A DNA stretch of 64,000 nt, taken from the NCBI GenBank assembly GCA_042701975.1, contig CP170561.1, positions 2,790,001 through 2,854,000 on the forward strand. Reading direction: 5' to 3'. The notes below the pieces were generated by a model. It was not told the DNA's origin, ran no database searches, and saw only the letters and a program-made list of their open reading frames with translations. Numbering within the stretch: the first letter of the stretch is position 1; each line of letters opens with the position of its first letter. Shown piece after piece: positions 17,381 through 26,026 of this stretch. Position numbers and translations under genes: made by a program. This DNA comes from JAFALK01 sp042701975. Lineage in GTDB: Bacteria > Pseudomonadota > Gammaproteobacteria > Burkholderiales > Burkholderiaceae_C.

Positions 17381-17420
17381 ACATCCGATAAACGTCCGAA
17401 AACGTCAGACACGTCTGACA
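17381..17420 (+). promoter_or_regulatory. Phased decamer repeats with palindrome before the TonB receptor gene
   Basis: Four related octamers, ACATCCGA (17381), ACGTCCGA (17392), ACGTCAGA (17402) and ACGTCTGA (17411), recur every 9-11 bases, about one DNA turn. The last two form a perfect inverted repeat, GTCAGAC-AC-GTCTGAC (17404-17419). The array ends 18 bases before the receptor ATG, so a bound protein or RNA structure here could control its expression. The binding factor is unknown. Confidence 0.5.
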
Positions 17421-17437
17421 ACGGAAGGGAGACGCTC

Positions 17438-20224
17438 ATGCTGCAACGCCATGCACTCGCGCATGCCGCCGCGCTTTGCCTGCTGGCCCAGGCGCATCAA
17501 GCCCAGGCTCAAGCCCAGGAGACATCCAAGCTCGACCAGGTGGTGGTCACTGGCATCCGCGCCTCGATCGAGAAGTCGATCGACACCAAGCGCAACGCCG
17601 ACACCAACGTCGAAGTGGTCTCGGCAGAGGACGTGGGCAAGATGCCCGACAAGAACATCGCCGACGCGCTCTCGCGCCTGCCGGGCGTGAACGTGCAGTT
17701 CGGCGGCGCGCTGGCAATGGACGAGGCCGAGCGCGTGGCCATCCGCGGCACGAGCCCGAACCTCAACCTCGTCACCGTCAACGGCCACGCACTGTCCTCG
17801 GGCGACTGGCACGTGGGCGACCAGGGCGCCAGCGGCCGCAGCGTCGGCTTCTCGCTGCTGCCCTCGCAGCTGATCGGCCAGGCCATCGTCTACAAGAACC
17901 AGAAGGCCGACATCACCGAAGGCGGCATCGCCGGCAGCGTGGACATCCGCCTGCGCAAGCCGCTCGATTTCAAGAAGCCGCTGACGGGCGAGCTCTCGGT
18001 CGGCGCCGTCTATGCCGACCTGCCGCGCAAGACCGATCCGCAGGTCTCGGGCCTGGTCGCGCTCAAGAGCGCGGACGGCAAGATCGGTCTGCTGCTGCAG
18101 GCCTACATGGAAAACCGTCACCTGCGCCGCGATGGCCAGGAAGTGTTCAGCTATGCGGTGGTGTCGGCAGCACAGGCGGCGGCGTCGGGCAACGCGGCGT
18201 TGGCCGGCCTGCGCATGCCCAACGTGCTGAACGACGCCCTGTTCACCGGCGTGCGCAAGCGCAAGGGCGCGTCCTTCGTCGCGCAGTTCAAACCCAACGA
18301 TGCCTTCGAGGCTTCGTTCTCGGGCTTTCGCACCACGCTGACGGCGGACAACGTCAACACGTCTGGCTTTGCCTTCGGCTCGCAGCTCGTGGGCGCGGGC
18401 TGGCTGCTGCAAAACGCCAAGACCGATGGCAACGTCATCACCTCGGCCAACATCGTGCGCCCTTCGAACGCACCGCCCACGCAACGCGTGATCGGCTTCG
18501 AGTACGACCAGATCCTGCGCGACGGTGCCAAGTCGCTGTCGTCCTTCTACGACCTCGACGCCACGCTCAAGCTCGATCCCAAGTTCACCATCACCGCGCG
18601 CCTGGGCACGACCAAGGGCAGCGGCGTGACGCAGGACCAGCCGCAACTGACCTTCGGCTACATCAACCCGAACATGAGCTACCAGGTCAACGGCAGCCGC
18701 CCGACCGACTGGAGCATGACCGACGCCATCAGCGGCCAGGCCGTGGACTTCAGCAACCCGGCCGGCTTCTCGCTGATGAGCAACACGGCGGCGTCCGTGA
18801 AGTCGGTGGACAAGGAGAACTACGCGCACCTGGACGGCACCTACCAGATGGAGGGCTTCATCACCGCGCTCAAAGCCGGCGTGCGCATCTCCGAACACAA
18901 GCGCAGCTACGACGTGCTGGGCGGCCGCTGGAATGCGCAAGACCAGGGCCAGACCTTCACGGCCGTCACCGGCGGCTCGCTGGTCGGCACGAACTTCGTT
19001 CCCGCAGGCGCGCTGCCTGCTCCGGCCGGGCTGTATCCGTCCAACTGGGCCTCGGGCATCGACGGCACCTTCCCGCGCAACCTGTTCCGCTACAACGAGG
19101 CCCAGCTGCGCGCCTTTGGTGCCGCCTACATGAACTGGGACCCGGTGGCCAACCGCTCGCTGACCAGCGGCTATGCGGTGAAGGAACAGAACTACGCCGT
19201 CTACGGCATGGCCGAGTTCGAGGTGAGTTCCGCGCTGACCGGCAATGTGGGCCTGCGCATGGCGAACACGACGGTGGACTCGACCTCCTACCAGTCGCTG
19301 TCGCAATGCGTGGTGCTGCAGCCCTGCGCGGTGCCAGGCGCCATCGTCGGCTCCAAGCTCGGCACCTACCTGCCGCGCACCGTCACCACTGACCACTACG
19401 ACCTGCTGCCCAGCCTGAACTTGCGCTGGGACGTGGCGCTGCAATGGATCGCCCGACTGGGCGTGTCGCGCTCGCTGGGCCGCGCCAACTACAACGAGCT
19501 GGCCGGCGCCGTGTCGCTCAACGACACGCTGCTCACCGGCTCGAGCGGCAACCCCAAGCTCAAGCCCATCCTGTCGAACAACATCGACCTGTCCGTGGCT
19601 TGGTACTTCGCGCCGCGCGCCTACGCCTCGTTCGGCGTGTTCGACCAGCATCTGCAGAACTATGTGAAGGCCGGTGTCTCCAACATCGACTACTTCAACA
19701 TCACGCAGAACAAGATCACCACCTACGCGGTCACCTCGCGCTACGGCGTGAAGGCGCAGCTCAAGGGCGTGGAGGCGGCGCTGGAACTGCCGGTGAGCGG
19801 TGGCTTCGGCGTGGGCGTGAACGGCACCTACGTGGACTCGCACGACCAAGACGGCGTGGACATGCTGGGCACCTCGAAGTGGACCTACAACCTGCGCGGC
19901 TTCTACGAGAACGACAAGCTCTCCGCCAGCCTGGCCTGGAACTACCGCAGCGACTATTCCTACACCTACGTGGGCAACGGCTCCAAGACGCCAACGATGT
20001 CGGGCGGCGTGGTCACGGCCTACAACGGCGAGAAGTTCTACAAGGGTTACGGCGGCCTGGCGCTGTCGATCGGCTACAAGATCACGCCGGACATCAGCAT
20101 CCATTTCGACGGCAACAACCTGACGAATCCGGTGCGTCACACCTACGAGATCAGCGAGAACGCGCCTGCCTACTGGCACGAAAGCGGCCGCCAATATTTC
20201 CTGACCCTGAGAGCAAAGATCTGA
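17438..20224 (+). CDS. TonB-dependent outer-membrane receptor (TIGR01782-type)
   Basis: A 928-aa outer-membrane transporter. A signal peptide with an Ala/Gln-rich end is followed by a TonB-box-like strand (KLDQVVVTGIRASIEKSID). The plug domain contains EDVGKMPDKNIADALSRLPGVNV and RVAIRGTSPNLNLVTVNG, then a long beta barrel. The GIRASIEKS and DVGKMPDKN wording is typical of the Caulobacter/Xanthomonas-type family (TIGR01782). ATG 17438 follows a purine-rich site (GGAAGGGA, 17422-17429); the frame is open 49 codons further upstream, but that stretch holds the repeat array. Downstream of four exported peptidase-type genes, it may import peptides; the ligand is not proven. Confidence 0.92.
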   Translation: MLQRHALAHAAALCLLAQAHQAQAQAQETSKLDQVVVTGIRASIEKSIDTKRNADTNVEVVSAEDVGKMPDKNIADALSRLPGVNVQFGGALAMDEAERVAIRGTSPNLNLVTVNGHALSSGDWHVGDQGASGRSVGFSLLPSQLIGQAIVYKNQKADITEGGIAGSVDIRLRKPLDFKKPLTGELSVGAVYADLPRKTDPQVSGLVALKSADGKIGLLLQAYMENRHLRRDGQEVFSYAVVSAAQAAASGNAALAGLRMPNVLNDALFTGVRKRKGASFVAQFKPNDAFEASFSGFRTTLTADNVNTSGFAFGSQLVGAGWLLQNAKTDGNVITSANIVRPSNAPPTQRVIGFEYDQILRDGAKSLSSFYDLDATLKLDPKFTITARLGTTKGSGVTQDQPQLTFGYINPNMSYQVNGSRPTDWSMTDAISGQAVDFSNPAGFSLMSNTAASVKSVDKENYAHLDGTYQMEGFITALKAGVRISEHKRSYDVLGGRWNAQDQGQTFTAVTGGSLVGTNFVPAGALPAPAGLYPSNWASGIDGTFPRNLFRYNEAQLRAFGAAYMNWDPVANRSLTSGYAVKEQNYAVYGMAEFEVSSALTGNVGLRMANTTVDSTSYQSLSQCVVLQPCAVPGAIVGSKLGTYLPRTVTTDHYDLLPSLNLRWDVALQWIARLGVSRSLGRANYNELAGAVSLNDTLLTGSSGNPKLKPILSNNIDLSVAWYFAPRAYASFGVFDQHLQNYVKAGVSNIDYFNITQNKITTYAVTSRYGVKAQLKGVEAALELPVSGGFGVGVNGTYVDSHDQDGVDMLGTSKWTYNLRGFYENDKLSASLAWNYRSDYSYTYVGNGSKTPTMSGGVVTAYNGEKFYKGYGGLALSIGYKITPDISIHFDGNNLTNPVRHTYEISENAPAYWHESGRQYFLTLRAKI

Positions 20225-20272
20225 TCTTGTGACGAGCCGGCGGGTTCACGCGGACTGCTTACACTCAGCCGC

Positions 20273-20629
20273 ATGAGCTTCGCCGCACTTCGCAAACACG
20301 CCATCGCGCTGCCGGGCGCCACCGAGGACATCAAGTGGGGCGCCGACTGGGTGGCCAGCGTCGGCGCCAAGATGTTCTTCGTCGGCGGCCCTGAGCCCGA
20401 TGGCTGGACGCACTGCTCGTTCAAGGTGGACGAGCACCGCTTTCTTGAAATCTCCGGCCTGCCGGGCTTCATGCCGGCGCCCTACGCGGCGCGCTACCAC
20501 TGGGTGGCGCTGAAGGATCCGAAGGCGCTGCCGCTGGCGGAGCTCAAGGCGCTCGTCACCCGCTCGCATGAACTGGTGGCGGCCAAGCTGCCCAAGAAGA
20601 CGCGCGTCGCGCTCGGAATCCACGCATGA
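20273..20629 (+). CDS. MmcQ/YjbR family DNA-binding protein
   Basis: A 118-aa protein of the YjbR fold (CyaY-like, double-wing DNA-binding motif). Recognisable features are the N-terminal FAALRKHAIALPGATEDIKWG, the strand pair with MFFVGG and SFKVD, and the helix HWVALKDPKALPLAELKALVTRSHELVAAKLPKK. Length is normal. Its stop overlaps the start of the downstream permease by four bases, so the two are co-translated. The biological role of the family remains unclear. Confidence 0.87.
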   Translation: MSFAALRKHAIALPGATEDIKWGADWVASVGAKMFFVGGPEPDGWTHCSFKVDEHRFLEISGLPGFMPAPYAARYHWVALKDPKALPLAELKALVTRSHELVAAKLPKKTRVALGIHA

Positions 20630-23118
20630 GCGTGTTCACCATGGCCCTGCGCCAGCTGCTGCGCGATGCACGTGCGGGCGAGCTGCGCCTCCTGATGCTC
20701 GCCGTCACGCTGGCCGTGGCGGCGCTCTGTGCCGTGGCCTTCTTGTCGGACCGGCTCGATCAGGGCCTGCGCCGCGATGCGGCCCAGCTGGTCGGCGGTG
20801 ATGCCGTGGTCGTGAGCGACCAGCCGACGCCCGTTCAGTTGCGCGAGCTGGCTGGCCAGCTGCAGCTGCAGACGGCGACGACGGCCAACTTCCCGAGCAT
20901 GGCGCGGGCCACCGACAGCCAGGGCGGCGGCAGCCGGCTGGTGGCGGTGAAGGCGGTCTCGGACAGCTATCCGCTGCGCGGCAAGCTGCGCCTGCAGGAC
21001 GGCCGCCTGGCCGGTGCGCCGGCGCGTGGCGAGGTGTGGCTGGACGCTGCCGTGCTCGACGGGCTCGAGCTGCGCCTGGGCGACACGCTGCTGCTGGGCG
21101 ACGCCAGCTTCACCATTGCCGGCGTGATCGACAACGAACCCGACCGAGGTGCGGGCTTCATGAGCTTTGCGCCGCGCGTGATGCTGCAGGCCGACGATCT
21201 GGCGGCCACGCACCTGGTGCAGGCGGGCAGCCGCGTCACGTACCGGCTGCTGGTGGCGGGCACGCAGGCCTCGAAGTTCATCGGCCAGGCCAAGACCCTG
21301 ATCGAAGGCGGCCAGTGGCGCGGCGTGCGGCTGGAATCGCTGGAAGGCGGCCGGCCCGAGATGCGCCAGACGCTTGATCGCGCGGGCCAGTTCCTGCGCC
21401 TCGTGGCGATGCTCTCAGCCCTGCTGGCGGCCGTGGCCGTGGCGCTGGCGGCGCGCGACTTTGCCGCCCGCCATCTCGATGCCTGCGCCATGCTGCGCGT
21501 GCTGGGCCAACCGCAGCGGCGCATTGCCTGGGCCTATGGCCTGGAGTTTGGCGTCGCGGGCCTGGTTGCCAGCCTGGCCGGCGTGGCGCTGGGTTTCGGG
21601 CTGCATTTCGTCTTCGTGGTGCTGCTGGGCAATCTGGTGGGCGTGGACTTGCCCTTGCCATCCTTGCTGCCCGCGCTGCTGGGCCTGGGCCTGGGCGCGG
21701 CGCTGCTGCTGGGCTTCGGCCTGCCACCGGTACTGCAGCTGGCCAGCGTGCCGCCGCTTCGCGTGATCCGGCGCGATCTGGGCGGGCCGCGCGCGGGCTC
21801 GCTGCTGGCGCTGGTGCTGGGCCTGGGCAGCCTCGCAGCCATCCTGCAGGTGATGGCGGGCGACGCCAAGCTCGGCTGGATCGCGGCTGGCGGCTTTGCG
21901 GCGGCAGTGCTGTTCTTCGCGCTGCTGGCCTGGGGCGCGGTGCGCCTGCTGCGCGCGGTGGTGCCGCAGGCCAATGCGCCGCGCTGGTTGCTGCTGGCCA
22001 CGCGCCAGTTGGCCGCTCGGCCGGCGTTTGCGGTGCTGCAGACCTCGGCCCTTGCGGTGGGCCTGCTGGCGCTGTCGCTGCTGGTGCTGCTGCGCACCGA
22101 CCTCATCTCCAGCTGGCGCGCCGCCACGCCGGACAAGGCGCCGGACCGCTTCGTCATCAACATCCAGCCCGACCAGGCCGAGCCTTTCCGCGCGCGCCTG
22201 GCCGAGGCCGGCGTGCAGCAGTACGACTGGTACCCGATGATCCGCGGCCGGCTGGTGGCGGTGAACGGCGATGCCGTCAACGCCAAGCGTTATGCCGAAG
22301 GCCGCGCGCGCGGGCTGGTGGAGCGCGAGTTCAACCTCAGCCACAGCGCCACGCTGCCGGGCCACAACCAACTGGCCTCGGGCCAGTGGCAAGCGGGCGA
22401 AGGCCTGAGCGTGGAAGAAGGCCTGGCCAAGACGCTGGGCTTGAAGCTCGGCGACGAGCTGCGCTTCGACGTGGCCGGCACCGAGGTCGCTGGCAAGATC
22501 ACCAACCTGCGCAAGGTCGACTGGGCCTCGATGCGGGTCAACTTCTTCGTGCTGTTCCAGAAGGCCGACATGCCCGAGCTGCCGGTGACCTACATCGCCG
22601 CCTATCGCTCGCCTGCGGCGCAACGCGCGGGCCTGGACAAGCTGCTGGCGCGCGAGTTCCCCAACCTCACGGTGGTCGATGTCTCGGCACAGCTCAACCA
22701 GGTTCAGGCGGTGATGGACCAGGTCATCGGCGCCGTACAGTTCCTCTTCGCCTTCAGCCTGGCCACGGGCCTGGTCGTGCTGCTGGCCGCGGTGGCCAGC
22801 GTGCGTGAGGCCCGCACGCGCGAGTTCGCGATCATGCGCGCCTTCGGTGCCACTTCGCAGCTGCTGGGCCGCGTGCAGAGCGCCGAGCTGCTGGGCGTGG
22901 GCGCGCTCGCGGGCTTCCTGGCCGGCGCGGTGGCGCTGGTGATCAGCGCCTTCCTCGCACGCCAGGTCTTCGAGTTCGACTGGCAGCCGCGCCTGTGGGC
23001 GCCGCTGGTCAGTGCTGCGGTCGGCGCGCTGCTGGCGCAGGCCGCAGGCTGGTGGAGCCTGCGCAGCGTGCTGCGCCGTCCGGTGGCGCAGACGCTGCGC
23101 GAAGCCAGCGCCGAGTGA
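20626..23118 (+). CDS. FtsX-like ABC transporter permease (YbbP-type)
   Basis: An 830-aa inner-membrane protein with about ten transmembrane helices in the YbbP arrangement. The N-terminal helix (LLMLAVTLAVAALCAVAFL) leads into a large periplasmic domain. A first FtsX module lies near residues 250-400 and a second near 700-825 (QFLFAFSLATGLVVLLAAVASVREARTREFAIMRAFGAT). Such permeases normally partner with a YbbA-type ATPase, but none is adjacent here: the upstream neighbour is a YjbR gene overlapping by four bases and the downstream MCP is convergent. The partner ATPase is probably elsewhere on the chromosome. Confidence 0.9.
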   Translation: MSVFTMALRQLLRDARAGELRLLMLAVTLAVAALCAVAFLSDRLDQGLRRDAAQLVGGDAVVVSDQPTPVQLRELAGQLQLQTATTANFPSMARATDSQGGGSRLVAVKAVSDSYPLRGKLRLQDGRLAGAPARGEVWLDAAVLDGLELRLGDTLLLGDASFTIAGVIDNEPDRGAGFMSFAPRVMLQADDLAATHLVQAGSRVTYRLLVAGTQASKFIGQAKTLIEGGQWRGVRLESLEGGRPEMRQTLDRAGQFLRLVAMLSALLAAVAVALAARDFAARHLDACAMLRVLGQPQRRIAWAYGLEFGVAGLVASLAGVALGFGLHFVFVVLLGNLVGVDLPLPSLLPALLGLGLGAALLLGFGLPPVLQLASVPPLRVIRRDLGGPRAGSLLALVLGLGSLAAILQVMAGDAKLGWIAAGGFAAAVLFFALLAWGAVRLLRAVVPQANAPRWLLLATRQLAARPAFAVLQTSALAVGLLALSLLVLLRTDLISSWRAATPDKAPDRFVINIQPDQAEPFRARLAEAGVQQYDWYPMIRGRLVAVNGDAVNAKRYAEGRARGLVEREFNLSHSATLPGHNQLASGQWQAGEGLSVEEGLAKTLGLKLGDELRFDVAGTEVAGKITNLRKVDWASMRVNFFVLFQKADMPELPVTYIAAYRSPAAQRAGLDKLLAREFPNLTVVDVSAQLNQVQAVMDQVIGAVQFLFAFSLATGLVVLLAAVASVREARTREFAIMRAFGATSQLLGRVQSAELLGVGALAGFLAGAVALVISAFLARQVFEFDWQPRLWAPLVSAAVGALLAQAAGWWSLRSVLRRPVAQTLREASAE

Positions 23119-23122
23119 GTGC

Positions 23123-25321
23123 TTAGAAGGTTTCCCAGTCGCCGTCGGCGGCGGGCGCCGGGGCAGGGCGGGCGACAGGCGCCGCTGCCGAGGGTGCCTG
23201 CATGGCCTTCTCGATCAGCGGGCCGTTGCCCTTGGCTTTGGCCTTGGGCGCGGGGCTTGCGGGCTTGGCGGCTGGCCGCGGCGCGGCGCGGCTCGCGGGC
23301 TTCGGCGCAGCCACGGCGGCCAGGCGGGAGGCGGCCTTCGCCGCCGTGTTGACCGGCGCCGGCTTGGACGCGGGCACGCCCAGCGCGCTGTGCTCGCCGG
23401 CATTGGCATCCACGCGGAAGACCTGCACGGCGGCCACCAGCTTGTGCGCCTGTTCGCGCAGACTTTCGGCAGCGGCAGCGCTTTGCTCGACCAGCGCGGC
23501 GTTCTGCTGCGTCATCTGGTCCAGCTGGGCCACGCTCTGGTTCACGTTGACGATGCCGTCACTCTGCTCGGCCGAAGCCGAGGAGATCTCGCCGATGATG
23601 TCCTGCACGCGCTGGACGCCGCTGACGATGTCGCTCATCGAGACGCCGGCCTGCTGCACCAGCTGCGAGCCGACTTCGACGCGTTCCACGCTGGCCTGGA
23701 TCAGGCTCTTGATCTCCTTGGCTGCTTCGGCGGAACGCTGGGCCAGCGAGCGCACTTCGCCGGCCACGACCGCGAAGCCGCGGCCCTGTTCACCGGCACG
23801 GGCCGCTTCAACAGCGGCGTTCAGCGCGAGGATGTTGGTCTGGAAGGCGATACCGTCGATGGTGCCGATGATGTCATTGATGCGGCGCGAGCTGGCGTTG
23901 ATCTCTTCCATGGTGGAGACGACCTGGCCCACCACTTCGCCGCCCTTGGCAGCGGCCTCGGCGGCGGAGCTGACCAGCTGGTTGGCCGTCAGCGCGGAAT
24001 CGGCCGTCTGGCGCACCGTGCCGGTCAGCTGCGTGAGCGAACCGGCGGCGGCCTGCAGGTTGGAGGCGGTCTGCTCGGTGCGTTGCGAGAGATCTTGGTT
24101 GCCGGTGGCGATCTCGCTGCTGGCCGTGCTGATCGAATCGACCGAATGGCGCACCGTGCCGATGGCCTGGGCGAGCTTCTCGCGCATGGTCTCGGTCTGC
24201 TGGATCAACTGGCCGATCTCGTCGTTGCGGCGGCTGCGCACGGCGTGCGTGAGGTCGCCCGAGGTGATGGCGCCCAAGGCCTCGGTCAGTGAACCGAGAG
24301 GCTCGGCCACCCACTTGTTCATCATCCACGCCAGGCCTAGGCCCAGGCCGATCACGACGACGCCGATCAGGCCCCAGAGCAGCCACATCAGCTTGCGCGT
24401 GGTGGCTTGGGCCTCGCCGCGCGACACCTGGGCCACGACCCAGAAGCCGGTCTTCTCGCTCTTTTGCAGCACGGCGAAGTTGTCCTTCTCCGGGCTGGAC
24501 AGGATGTTGGGTGCGTCGTCGAGGAAGGCCTGCCTGTCCTTCAGCTCGAACAGCGTCTTCACGAAGCCCGGCTCCATCTCGGCGAGCAGCTTGCCCTTGG
24601 CGGTCGGGTGCGCCACCAGCACGGCCTTGGCCGGATCCTTGGTCGGATTGACGATGTAGGTGCCGCCATGTTCGAAGAACTTGGCGTTGGCGACCATGCG
24701 CTCGACGGCGCCGTCGAAGGCGTCGAGGTCGAAACCGATGAAGAGGATGCCGACGATCTTGCCGCTGCTGTCCTTCACCGGGTCGTAGCGGGTCATGTAG
24801 TTCTTGCCGAACAGCGTGGCGCGGCCCGTGTAGGCCTGGCCGCTGCTGACGCTGGCGTAGGCGGGCGAGGCCTTGCCGAGCATGGTGCCCATGACGCGCT
24901 CGCCGGCCGGGTTCTTCAGCGAAGTGCTGACGCGCTGGAAGTCGTCGCCCTTGGCGGCGAAGACCGTGGCCACGCCGCCGGTGACGGCGGTGAAGCGGTC
25001 CACATGATCGAAGTTGCCGTTGAGCTTGACGCCGCCGTTGCTCAGCTCCGTGCCGCCGCTGTCGAGCGCGAACTCGCCCTTGAACTCGCCGCGGAAGTAG
25101 CCGTAGTTGCGCTCCACCATCTGGCGCGCGGCGCCGTCCATGGCGTCGAGCGCGTCGACCAGCGAGGCGGTCTTGTCGCCGATCCAGGTGCGGGTGCGTT
25201 CGTCACCGGCCTTGGACAGCATCAGGCTGATGGTCAGGCTCATGGCGATGAGCACGGTGGCGATGCCGGCGGCGCCGAAGAGCGAGACGCGGCGGGCGAT
25301 CGAAGTGGAAGTGGAGGCCAT
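23123..25321 (-). CDS. Methyl-accepting chemotaxis protein with Cache sensor and WETF tail
   Basis: A 732-aa transmembrane chemoreceptor. One N-terminal helix (SLFGAAGIATVLIAMSLTISLML) precedes a periplasmic sensor of about 330 residues that looks like a Cache_3/Cache_2 fusion (YMTRYDPVKDSSGKIVGILFIGFDLD). A second helix (LMWLLWGLIGVVVIGLGLGLAW) leads to HAMP and then the MCP signalling domain with its hairpin tip, ILALNAAVEAARAGEQGRGFAVVA. A ~100-residue Ala/Pro/Lys-rich linker ends in DGDWETF, matching the CheR/CheB-docking pentapeptide of high-abundance receptors. It lies downstream of cheW but behind a terminator, so it probably has its own promoter. Confidence 0.93.
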   Translation of the reverse strand: MASTSTSIARRVSLFGAAGIATVLIAMSLTISLMLSKAGDERTRTWIGDKTASLVDALDAMDGAARQMVERNYGYFRGEFKGEFALDSGGTELSNGGVKLNGNFDHVDRFTAVTGGVATVFAAKGDDFQRVSTSLKNPAGERVMGTMLGKASPAYASVSSGQAYTGRATLFGKNYMTRYDPVKDSSGKIVGILFIGFDLDAFDGAVERMVANAKFFEHGGTYIVNPTKDPAKAVLVAHPTAKGKLLAEMEPGFVKTLFELKDRQAFLDDAPNILSSPEKDNFAVLQKSEKTGFWVVAQVSRGEAQATTRKLMWLLWGLIGVVVIGLGLGLAWMMNKWVAEPLGSLTEALGAITSGDLTHAVRSRRNDEIGQLIQQTETMREKLAQAIGTVRHSVDSISTASSEIATGNQDLSQRTEQTASNLQAAAGSLTQLTGTVRQTADSALTANQLVSSAAEAAAKGGEVVGQVVSTMEEINASSRRINDIIGTIDGIAFQTNILALNAAVEAARAGEQGRGFAVVAGEVRSLAQRSAEAAKEIKSLIQASVERVEVGSQLVQQAGVSMSDIVSGVQRVQDIIGEISSASAEQSDGIVNVNQSVAQLDQMTQQNAALVEQSAAAAESLREQAHKLVAAVQVFRVDANAGEHSALGVPASKPAPVNTAAKAASRLAAVAAPKPASRAAPRPAAKPASPAPKAKAKGNGPLIEKAMQAPSAAAPVARPAPAPAADGDWETF

Positions 25322-25335
25322 GTTTTTATTACTCC

Positions 25336-25380
25336 CTGAAAGTCTTGAAAGTCCTGAAGGTCCTGAAGGTCCTGGAGGTC
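25336..25380. repeat. Five tandem 9-bp repeats in the MCP gene leader
   Basis: Five contiguous 9-mers lie on the plus strand: CTGAAAGTC, TTGAAAGTC, CTGAAGGTC, CTGAAGGTC and CTGGAGGTC. They occupy the region between the cheW terminator and the MCP start, ending 14 bases upstream of the MCP ATG, i.e. in its promoter or 5' leader. No coding use is evident. Confidence 0.75.
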
Positions 25381-25390
25381 CGAGGACCAA

Positions 25391-25417
25391 AGAAAAAGGC
25401 GGCCCCAGGGGCCGCCT
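25391..25417 (-). terminator. Rho-independent terminator after cheW
   Basis: On the minus strand, AGGCGGCCCC and its exact complement form a 10-bp inverted repeat with a one-base centre, followed by TTTTT. It lies about 40 bases after the cheW stop and separates the che operon from the MCP gene. Confidence 0.87.
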
Positions 25418-25454
25418 CAGTCTTGAGCGCGGCACCGGGCCGCTGTGGGCGCGG

Positions 25455-25988
25455 TCAGGCCGCTGCTGCCACGGCGTCCATCAGGCCCATGTCGGCGCTG
25501 CTCATCAGGCCTTCGATGTCCATCAGGATCAGCATGCGATCGGACACTGAGCCGATGCCGGTGATGAAGCTCGTGTCCACGGTGCTGGCGGCCAGCTCGG
25601 GCGCGGGGCGGATGGTGTCCTTGGCCAGTTCGAGCACGTCGGAGACCGAATCGACGACGGCGCCGACCACGCGGTTCTTCACGTTCAGCACGATGACGAC
25701 GGTGAAGCTGTTGTACTCGGCGGTCGGGCATCCGAGCTTCAGGCGCAGGTCCACGATTGGCACGATGACGCCGCGCAGATTGACCACGCCCTTGATGAAA
25801 TCAGGGGCGTTGGCGATGCGCGTGGGCGGCTCGTAGGAGCGGATTTCCTGGACCTTCAGGATGTCGATGCCGTATTCCTCGGCGCCGAGGCGAAAGGTCA
25901 GGTATTCACCGCCGGAAGCACCGGGGCCCTTGGCCTGGACAGCCAGTGCGCCTTCCTGGCGCAGGGCGGGGACATTGGAAGTGCTCAT
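25455..25988 (-). CDS. cheW: Chemotaxis coupling protein CheW
   Basis: CheW bridges chemoreceptors and the CheA kinase. The 177-aa protein has the CheW SH3-like domain from about residue 27 (EYLTFRLGAEEYGIDILKVQEIRSY), with the conserved VVNLRGVIVPIVDLRLKLG and VVGAVVDSVSDVLELAKDTIRP blocks. ATG 25988 is preferred (GAGGG ten bases upstream) over a TTG two codons earlier. It follows cheA by 38 bases in the che operon and ends with a clear terminator. Confidence 0.95.
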   Translation of the reverse strand: MSTSNVPALRQEGALAVQAKGPGASGGEYLTFRLGAEEYGIDILKVQEIRSYEPPTRIANAPDFIKGVVNLRGVIVPIVDLRLKLGCPTAEYNSFTVVIVLNVKNRVVGAVVDSVSDVLELAKDTIRPAPELAASTVDTSFITGIGSVSDRMLILMDIEGLMSSADMGLMDAVAAAA

Positions 25989-26026
25989 GTGCAAACCCTC
26001 GTGATGACTTTGTTGAATCTTTGACT

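Noticed and set aside
17405..20194. Very long antisense open frame opposite the TonB receptor gene
   Set aside because: It has no recognisable domain, its translation is Val/Ala/Arg/His-rich as expected from the complement of a high-GC gene, and the plus-strand receptor is a clear family member.
25336..25380. CRISPR-like array
   Set aside because: Units are contiguous 9-mers without spacers and there are no cas genes.
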